Below are positions 56,813-64,000 of a stretch of 64,000 bases of DNA, piece after piece (the stretch's first letter is position 1; each line of letters opens with the position of its first letter). A model generated the notes under the pieces. The model was given only the letters and a program-made list of their open reading frames with translations. It made no database searches and had not been told where the DNA came from. Both the position numbers and the translations under genes were made by a program. Source of the stretch: Tricholoma matsutake (lineage: Eukaryota; Basidiomycota; Agaricomycetes; Agaricales; Tricholomataceae); contig AP026548.1 of assembly GCA_026075535.2 (NCBI GenBank), forward strand, positions 806,001 to 870,000. Reading direction: 5' to 3'.

Positions 56813-57117
56813 TGTTGAAATTAATCCCTGAAGCATGCTGTATACATGAGGCAATACATGTGGCATACACATGTATACATGAGGCAATACATGCAGCATA
56901 CGCATGTTACTGCGCTTACTGCGCATACATGCGGTAAACACATTCCCGAGTCATGTGACATCCTTAATATTATGTATATAAGGAGAACCTGTACCGTAGT
57001 AGGAATACAGTGTTCTTACCTCTGCTAACCCTAGCTGTAAGTCTAACTAAACCCCAGGTAGGTTGTAAGGAACGTGTAGTCTCTTCCCCTGTGCAGCGTA
57101 TATAGTCTGCTCCAACA
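56813..57117 (+). repeat. Copia-C 3' LTR
   Basis: 305 bp, same sequence as the 5' LTR throughout by eye. Confidence 0.97.
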
Positions 57118-57122
57118 CCTCC

Positions 57123-58741
57123 GAGATAATCAGGCCGAGGTACTCAATCTTGGTCCTTTCGAGCTCGCATTTGTCCTGACGAAGGTAGAGTTTGTACCGT
57201 CGAAGTCGCTCTAGGACGAGGCGTGTGATGCGACGGTGCTCTTCAACCGTGCGAGTGAAGATGAGGATGTCGTCGAGATAGATGCAGACAACGCCTTCGA
57301 GGATGAGGTCATGGAAGATGTCGTTCATCATGGTCTGAAAGGTGGCAGGGCTATTAGTAAGGCCAAAGAACATGACAAGCGGTTCAAAAAGACCACGGTT
57401 GGTACGAAAGGCTGCCTTCCACTCATCTCCCTCCTTTATCCTCACATTATTATAGCCCCAACGGACATCGAGCTTGGTGAAGTATCGGGCTCCACGGAGC
57501 TGGTTTACGAGTTCGGAGATGAGGGGTAGTGGGTAGCGATTTTTGACCATGATGTTGTTGAGTCTTCTGTAGTCTTGAACCGGTCGAAGTGAGCCATCCT
57601 TCTTCTTGACAAAGAAAAAGGGAGAGGCCATGGGTGACTTCGATGGTCGAATACGTCCAGAGGCCAGGTGCTCGTCGATGAACTGGTCAAGCTGCCGTTG
57701 TTCCTCCGGAGAGAGAGGATAGACCTTGCAGGATGAAGGGGTTGCGCCGGGGGTGAGTTCAATCGCGTGATCCCATGGCTTACGCACAGGAAGAGAGTCG
57801 AATGACTCCTTGGAGAACACGTCTTCAAACTCATGGAGATGAGGGAGTAAGGAGTTAGTAGAGGATTTAGCAGCATTGTTTTTGTGGAAGGCCTCGGCGA
57901 GGCGTTGGGATATGTTCGATGTGGCACACACCTCATGCGATGAGCAAATCGCAGTGTAGAAGATCCGATCACCCTCCTCCACTTCCTCTGGGTCCTCATC
58001 ATCATCATCCGAGTCCGGCATTAGATCAGGAACCCCTTCCAATTCTACTTCAGGTATAGGCAGGGGTCCAGCACGACACTTCTGAGTTCGTCGTATTGCC
58101 GCCTTCTGTCCACGACGTTCTTGCCTGGTTTCTGTGAAACACGTCCGACAGCGGGATGGACATCAGCTCATGGTAACCTCCCCGGTGCGCCAGTCGACCT
58201 CTGGGTTATGGTCTTGAAGCCATGGATATCCCAAAATCGCCTTTTGCTTTCCTAATTGAGTGACAGCAAAAAGGGCACGCTCACTATGATCTTTGTAACG
58301 GAGAACCAGGTCTGCAACCTCTCAGATGGCACCAGCTTCATTTGGGGATCCATCCACGTTATATACAGGTATCGGACGTGAGAGTGAGCGAGTATTTAGA
58401 CGATGTTGTTGTACCAGATGGGAATCAATGAAGAGACCAGTCGCACCAGAGTCCAGGAGCACAGAGACACCGAGTATCTGTCCAGTGTCGGCCGTCTGCA
58501 GTTCGATGGCTAGGTTTAAGGAATGTGCAGAGGGAGTGGATGCCACAATATACTTGCGTGGTAGTTTACGCTCCCATGATTTAATTTTGGGACGTGGAGT
58601 AGAAGGAGAGATGGGGAGAGCAGGTACGTCTTTAGCCAACTTCGAAGGGTCAGAGAGGGGAGCAGTCACAGAAATGGATTCATTCTCCAGGGATTCAACT
58701 GACAAGACTTCAAAGCGGTTATGGACAGGCAGTGAGGGCAT
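57123..58741 (-). pseudogene. Gypsy-C pol, protease to RT palm
   Basis: The frame begins about 58741 (MPSLPVHNRFEVLSVESL), overlapping the gag end in another frame, as usual for gag-pol frameshifting. Protease VLLDSGATGLFIDSHLV intact. Two in-frame TGA codons near 58320 and 58170; the first fits a former CGA. RT: KPWDHAIELTPGATPSSCKV, FFVKKKDGSLRPVQDYRRLN, FTKLDVRWGYNNVRIKEGDE, TNSPATFQTMMNDIFHDLI and an intact YLDD (CIYLDDILIFTRT). Split at 57123 by Copia-C. Confidence 0.92.
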
Positions 58742-58746
58742 ACGAT

Positions 58747-59866
58747 TCACTCGCTGCAAATAGGAAAATCCTGCTCCTCTACAACTTCCAGCTTAACCTC
58801 CTCTGCAACTTGATCCTTCGCTTCCTCAACATCTACAAGTGCCAACAGATCTTGCAGGAGTTCGTCTCGTCCCTCGGGGGTGAGCATGCGGATATCCTGA
58901 TGATGGGGACACGCTCCAGCCCTGTGTCCAGGTTCCCCACAATGGTAGCAGAGATCCAACTTACGTGCACGGCTGCGGGCTGCATCAACATCCATTGGTA
59001 CTGGGATATTGACAGCTGGTGTGGGAGTTTGACGAGCAGGAATGGGGTTAGGGTGGGGGAGGCTTCGATTGAAGGTGTAGGATGTATGAGTGGTAGTTGG
59101 AGCACGGAATGCAGCATTAAACGCCGCATTTGTGAGTCGGTTCTCGTCACAGAGTGAAGCAGCTTCATACCAAGCAAGGATATCATCGTCCGCTGGGCGC
59201 CCTTCCAACATCTGTGCAATCTGGTCCTGAATTTCTCGGTTGAGTCCCCGTCGGAACTTCACCACCACTGGTAACCCACTCCCATACCCTGCCATGTCCA
59301 CCAAATCCTTGAACTCATCGATATAGTTGTCCACGGATCGACGTCCCTGGTGGTAAGTGGATGACTCAAGTCATGTCACTGCTCGGTGGCGTTCATTGAG
59401 GGGGCAGAAGTGGCGTACAAACTCAGCTCGAAAGTCACCCCAAGTGGAGAAAGGTAGAGAACCGAGTTCTTTAGTTTGACGTAGGATACAGTCCACATAG
59501 AGATAGGCGCGTTCAGATTTCATGTATGTGAAGGCCCAATAAATTTTTGCAGCCTCATCGACGAATTGATGCGACTGGAGACTAATGTATAACTCACAGG
59601 AATTAAGGAATGCACGTCCCTGCGCACGTGCACCATTAAATTCGGCGGGGGGGGGACGGTTTGATCTGGGCACGTTCCTTAGTGGACGCGTTTGGCAAAA
59701 CATCGTTGTTGGGTGCGCTTGGAGTCGTGAAGGGGGAACTATTAGTCGTAGGGTTAGCCTGGAGGGTCCTAACGAAGTTTTCAATCGTAGATTTAAGCGA
59801 GTCGATTTGCGCGCGCATTCCGGAAACATCGCTTTCAAGCGCGTCGAAGCGTTCTGATGCGTCCAT
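58747..59866 (-). pseudogene. Gypsy-C gag
   Basis: The ATG at 59866 begins MDASERFDALESDVSGMRAQ, a coiled-coil lead. A run of C near 59645-59655 shifts the frame. The core continues EFNGARAQGRAFLNSCELYI, YMKSERAYLYVDCIL and DFRAEFVRHFCPLNERH. A TGA near 59371 precedes SVDNYIDEFKDLVDMAGYG. Nucleocapsid knuckle CYHCGEPGHRAGACPHH (about 58950-58900). Two lesions only. Confidence 0.9.
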
Positions 59867-60020
59867 GTCGCTAGGGAGCGCGTTTGGCGAAAATGGCGGC
59901 GCAATAAAGGCGAGAGTATCTGGAACGGTGTGTAGGGACTCTGTGGAGCTTTGGGAAGCGTCGTCCAGTCCGTACCTGCCTATTTTGGGCAGCGCGTTCG
60001 CGATTTTCGGGCCTTAGGGG

Positions 60021-60143
60021 AGAGTTTTCTACTATAAGGGCAACCTAAGCCTCTAGCAAAGGGAAATCCGAAGTTAAAATTATACTACATAATACAGGCA
60101 TTGGGGGTGCACCTAGCAAAGGGAAATCCGAAGAGAAAACTCT
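60021..60143 (-). promoter_or_regulatory. Gypsy-C self-priming signature
   Basis: On the minus strand, AGAAAACTCT (forward 60021-60030) lies two bases after the 5' LTR and is the exact complement of AGAGTTTTCT inside the LTR (forward 60134-60143). ATATAC lies about 29 bases before the latter, a fitting TATA distance. Same layout as Gypsy-B. Bases 59867-60020 are the gag leader. Confidence 0.6.
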
Positions 60144-60458
60144 AAGGATCCCCTTGCTGATGCCCAGTATATGTGAAGACAACAAAAATCAAATATAACC
60201 TAAAAATAGAAAAAGGCGGAGATAGGCGGATCAAGGCCGCCGAATGACATCATACCAAGGGGTATGTGTCGGAAGGGGTACTCCGCCTCTAAATATAAAA
60301 GTGTCAACATATACAAACATGATAGCAAGGGAAAATTAGTAATAAAATCCGGAAAAATCATAGAAAATGAAGAATAGAAGGAAATGAGGTGGGGAAAAAT
60401 ATGGGACGAACATAAAAAATAGGAAAAACACACAGGGCACCCCCTTAGTCCCCTTACA
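60033..60458 (-). repeat. Gypsy-C 5' LTR
   Basis: 426 bp, near-identical to 48674-49099; the differences I noticed are GACAAC for GACGAC and CTCCGCC for CTCTGCC. Confidence 0.95.
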
Positions 60459-60463
60459 GGTAT

Positions 60464-61562
60464 AGCATAGGAGGTGGGTGCTGGGGTTTGCCCTTCTCCT
60501 CTTCTGAGCTTCCTTGTTGGGGCCTTTGGGGGAGGGGGTTTGATAGCCTCATCCTCCTTGGGTGCCTCCTCAACATGGGACTTGTGCCCAGGAACAGATT
60601 CTGAGGGTTCCCCTACTCACTGTGGATGAGGATGGGTCTCTTGTCCAGGTTTGTGCACTTCAGATGGTTGGGCCATTGGTACCCCACTGTCATCGGCACC
60701 ACATTTGCATTTCTGTTGACGATCAAGATTGTCTATGTTGTCACAGTGGGAGGACATGGGGCATTTGTGTGTGGCTCATATGAAACATGTCTCTGTGTCT
60801 CATTGTGCCTGCTTAGTCTTCTCGAGCTTGTCCTGGAGGTTGTCAATTGTGTCAAGCAGTCATTCAACAACTGCTTGCACAATCCCATCTCCCTCTAGGA
60901 AATTGGCAATGCTGGGGTCTACCTCAGCTCTGTCAAGTTGGCAGAGTAGCTTGTCTAGTTGCTCAACATGTCCTTCCTATTCCTGTTTGACCAACTCCTC
61001 CTCCATTGCCCATGCCTTTCCCTTCCCCTTTGTCTGGGTGAGTTGAGTAGACCCTCCCTGGTGAGTAGGTTGGGGAGGTCAATGAGTTTCTTCTCTCCTT
61101 GAATGCCTGGCTTCATTGAGGCAGAGCAGGGCCATCCACATCCATTGCCTTGTCATGTAGTTGACTAGGTTTGGAGTGTGTAAGGCTCAAGGGCAGTGTG
61201 ACCAAGCTAGGATTGCCCACCCTATAGCCAGGGTCAATTGTGTCATTTGCTGGCTCAGGGGCCCTCTGAACGATGTGTACAGGGATCCCTGTGCATATCC
61301 TCCTGCATAGTAAGGAGGCAGTGAGGCACTTCCAAACCCTCCTACCATCAGGGGATTCACATAGTTCACAAAACCCTGCCCAAAATTCTGAAGGGTCAGT
61401 GGCTGCTGCCAGCTGAGATCTGACTGTTGCTGTTGCTGCTGCTGAATGAGTGGTTGTGATGCCTGATACACCCTCCCCCCCCCCCCCCCCCCCCCAAGTC
61501 AATGCTTGAGGATTTCCATGGGCAGAGGCCTGGGAGATGTTGCTGTAGTATTTGTGAGACAT
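60464..61562 (-). pseudogene. Gene F, N-terminal part: Gln-rich unknown protein
   Basis: The ATG at 61562 begins MSHKYYSNISQASAHGNPQA. A run of 21 C (61475-61495) destroys the frame, which resumes with YQASQPLIQQQQQQQSDLSW, LTLQNFGQGFVNYVNPLMVG and GGYAQGSLYTSFRGPLSQQM. After another frame change come ANDTIDPGYRVGNPSLVTLP and KAMDVDGPALPQ, then a charged region with stops. Starts about 195 bp after the end of Gypsy-D pol on the same strand. No known domain seen. Confidence 0.45.
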
Positions 61563-61756
61563 ATTAGTGGCATTGAGTCAAGGTGTTTGGTGAGGTCATG
61601 ATAGATGCATGCAGTGGTATGCATGGAGTTTAAAGTCCAAAGTTTTTTGAGTTTCAACTTACACATGATTATCAATGCTAATTTTAAATTTAGGCTTTTG
61701 GTATGTATCATAACACTGCCACTCTTCACTGGTCACAACTCCAATTTGTGCCCACT

Positions 61757-64000
61757 GTGGGTTATTATCTCCTGGCTAGTTGTGCAGGGCATTGGATGCC
61801 ATGCACCTCCAGATAGTGGTCAAGTGCCTCCAAGTCCTTACAGGTCTTGTAGGATTCCCATGTCGTGTCTCCCAAGCTCCAACAGACCTCAAACTTGAGG
61901 TTCTCGAGCTTGGATCCTTTTTCCCAACAATGCCCTAGGATCTTTGTTGATGAACCATTCATGGTCATCAGCTACACCAAAATCATATGGCTCTGGGTGG
62001 GCTCAGTTAGGAAACAGAGCATCTGATGATGCTATGGAGTGGGACATCTAGTCACCACTACTTTTGGACAGTGCTCAAATTGGGTCTGGAAAGTTCTTGA
62101 AAGTTACATGCCAATTTTTACCCTTCCAGGCAGTGTTTGGCATCAAAAAGCATCCAAACAAAGGACAAATTTCATTTGTACCCTTTTATGGCATTTCTTT
62201 ACCAAGATTCTGTCAAGAGACAAGTCACACTGTGTGACAAAACTGCTATATGTGGATAAATATGTCACAAGTGCTCAATATCGTATGACCAACATTTATA
62301 ACTCCATCAATTTTGAGAAATAGATCAATTGCTCTGGCCAATTGATAGCTCTCATCAAAAGGAACATTTTGGCCAGAGGAATAAGAAAAAGACAAATTTT
62401 TACAGGCACAATATTGTTGTACAAAAGTAGTGGTGACTAGATGTCCCGCTCCATATGTATGGTCTTAACAGGGCTATGTGAAACTTGGGAACAATTCTTC
62501 ATTCCTATAGTGCTACTGGCAGCTCAAGCATATATGTTGAGTTGCCCAGTTTGGCCTTTGCAACTTTGTAGGGACCTACGTACCTGGGGCAGAGTTTTCT
62601 CACCCTGCCCTTGGGTAGGTTCAGATTTTTTGTTGAGAGGTACATGAGATTTCCTGGCAATATCATAGGCTCCTTTTCTCAAAGTGTATTGGTGTTTCAA
62701 GTCTGGAAGACCCTTGCCTCAAAGATCGAGTCATGGGCCTCAGCCAGGTTCTGCAGGGCTTGGTCCATAAAGGCTTTGATGCCTTTGGGGATGACCTCAT
62801 CGGTACATAGTTCTTTGATCATGACCCTCCATTGAGTTCAAAGGGTGCATACTTGGTTGTTCCCAACACACTTGCATTAATGGAAAATTCTGTCATGTTG
62901 ACCCAGTCTACCCAATCTTTCTGGTTGTGCCATACTACAGTTCAAAAGATCTGGCTGACATTACAGTTCATGTGTTCTGTTTGGCCATCAGTTTGGGGAT
63001 GGAACAATGTGGACATTAGGAGCTTAGCCCCTAATATCCTATGGAGTTCCCTCCACCACTTCAATGTGAACTTCGAGTCTTGATCACTTACAATTGAGCT
63101 GGGAAGTCCATGGAGATGAATGATCTCTCTGTGGTATATCCAGGAGAGATCCATGGCCATTATTTTTGTATGTACAGGGATGAGATATACCATACTTGTC
63201 ATCCTGCATATGATTACCCACAGGTAATTAAATCCTTTGGATTTGGAGAAGGGGCCTATCAAGTCCACTCCTATCAATACCCAAGGTTTGGTGGGTATAG
63301 GCAATGGGTACAGTTTACCCATTGGTTTTTTTGTTGAACCCTTCGCATGGGCACAAGCCTCACATGGTTCACAAAACTCACAGAGGTCCTTTCCCATCTG
63401 TGGCCACCAGTACCATCTTCAAAGGTACTCAGTAGTATGTTGGGCACCAAAGTGACCCAGTATGTCATGTGCTTGGTCAATCAATTGGGTTAGGGTGCCA
63501 TGATCCTGTGGTATACACACCACTGGATTGCTGTGTGGGTTTGTTGTCCAGATTAGTTCTTCACATAGGGAAAAGCCATTGTAGTCTTGTGGTTTCTCCT
63601 TAATTAGTTTGAAGAACTTGTTGTTGGTGTAACCTGCCTTGACTGCCTGGAGGAAATGGTTATCCTCCAGGTTCTTTGGCTTTTGGCCTGGGTGCCATTG
63701 GAATAGTGAGTCCCCCAACATAATGTGTTTGTTGGATGGCTCATTGATTCTTGATCTGGGGTCATATGGTCCCTGATGTTGGCTTCCTCCATGAGTTGTG
63801 CCTCAAGGTTCTGCTCATCAATATGCACTGGCTTTGCCTGTGTTCACTTGCCCATATTGCTCATAGCTCAATTGTTTGGCCAATTATTTCTTGGAACCTG
63901 GGTCCCAGTAGATCATCCCCTTCTGGGTCTATATGCATGTCAGGACATACATACTCGTGGGGCTCGTACATGTCAGTCACAGTGTCATTCTCATAGTATC
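61757..64000 (-). pseudogene. Gypsy-D pol, RNase H end to chromodomain (cut by window edge)
   Basis: From the window edge leftwards: linker; integrase zinc domain HDILGHFGAQHTTEYL then MGKDLCEFCEPCEACAHAKG; core IGVDLIGPFSKSKGFNYLWV, LPSSIVSDQDSKFTLKWW and LFHPQTDGQTEHMNCNVSQI. Frame changes separate KDWVDWVNMTEFSINASVLG, LVYLSTKNLNLPKGR-type and KLCPRYVGPYKVAKAK (GPY module). A chromodomain YDFGVADDHEWF, LEFEV-like, WSLGDTTWESYKTCKDLEAL ends LARR near 61765. First two catalytic acids kept; the third position is not the usual Glu. Several stops. Bases 61900-62430 carry most of the decay. Confidence 0.85.

Larger units (their letters stand above)
51386..57117 (+). mobile_element. Copia-C: intact Ty1/Copia element
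   Basis: 5732 bp, opposite in orientation to its host Gypsy-C. LTRs 51386-51690 and 56813-57117 (305 bp each) look identical base for base. Target duplication CCTCC at 51381-51385 and 57118-57122. Primer site, single open polyprotein frame and purine tract all present. The youngest and the only apparently autonomous element in the window. Confidence 0.97.
48674..60458 (-). mobile_element. Gypsy-C: young chromovirus-type element containing Copia-C
   Basis: LTRs at 48674-49099 and 60033-60458, both 426 bp, with only about two differences noticed. Target duplication GGTAT at 48669-48673 and 60459-60463. Minus-strand order: 5' LTR, gag, protease, RT, (Copia-C), RNase H, integrase, chromodomain, purine tract, 3' LTR. 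A few stops and one homopolymer frameshift, but reading frames are otherwise long and CpG-rich. Confidence 0.96.

Overview
This window is a mobile-element graveyard from a filamentous fungus, most likely an Agaricomycete (Basidiomycota). The evidence is a KDZ-type transposase with its cysteine-cluster N-terminus, four chromovirus-like Gypsy elements, Copia and hAT elements, and GT-AG introns of only 46-50 nt. I found no convincing host housekeeping gene, rRNA gene, working tRNA gene or CRISPR array. Species cannot be named from this sequence.

Layout. (1) 1-14,035: a Copia element on the minus strand (Copia-A; LTR 11,383-11,664, gag-pol remnants down to about 1,225). It is split by a minus-strand Gypsy (Gypsy-A, pol and gag 4,816-9,112), which itself carries a 1-kb solo-LTR-like insertion. 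A small zinc-cluster pseudogene (3,990-4,707) and three copies of a non-autonomous hAT-like family are scattered here. (2) 14,036-44,258: an old hAT transposon whose 22-bp terminal repeats are 30 kb apart. Gypsy-B (14,261-38,878, TSD GAGGC) is inserted in it. Gypsy-B is in turn broken by a 15.3-kb KDZ transposon (17,399-32,727), by a 2.07-kb element with tRNA-like heads (33,285-35,356) and by a second solo-LTR-like insertion. (3) 44,259-48,673: low-complexity sequence, a fourth hAT-like non-autonomous element and the 3' part of an unknown gene. (4) 48,674-60,458: a young Gypsy (Gypsy-C, TSD GGTAT, near-identical LTRs) containing an intact Copia (Copia-C, TSD CCTCC, apparently identical LTRs, one open 1,620-residue polyprotein). 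Gypsy-C split the unknown gene. (5) 60,464-64,000: the 5' part of that gene, then the 3' half of Gypsy-D pol.

The best candidate for a little-described system is the KDZ transposon. It has 220-250 bp terminal inverted repeats, a 7-bp target duplication, about sixteen copies of the octamer TGGGCCCA limited to its non-coding parts, a second pair of long inverted spacers inside, and five genes. These are a KDZ transposase with at least five introns, a zinc-cluster/coiled-coil gene with a relative beside Gypsy-A, and three genes I do not recognise. All five now carry stops or frameshifts, many explained by C-to-T change at CpG.

The elements can be ordered by nesting. hAT came first, then Gypsy-B, then the KDZ element and the two other insertions in Gypsy-B. 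Separately, the unknown gene came first, then Gypsy-C, then Copia-C. The old layers are CpG-poor and full of stops; Gypsy-C and Copia-C are CpG-rich. This fits methylation-linked decay of silenced repeats.
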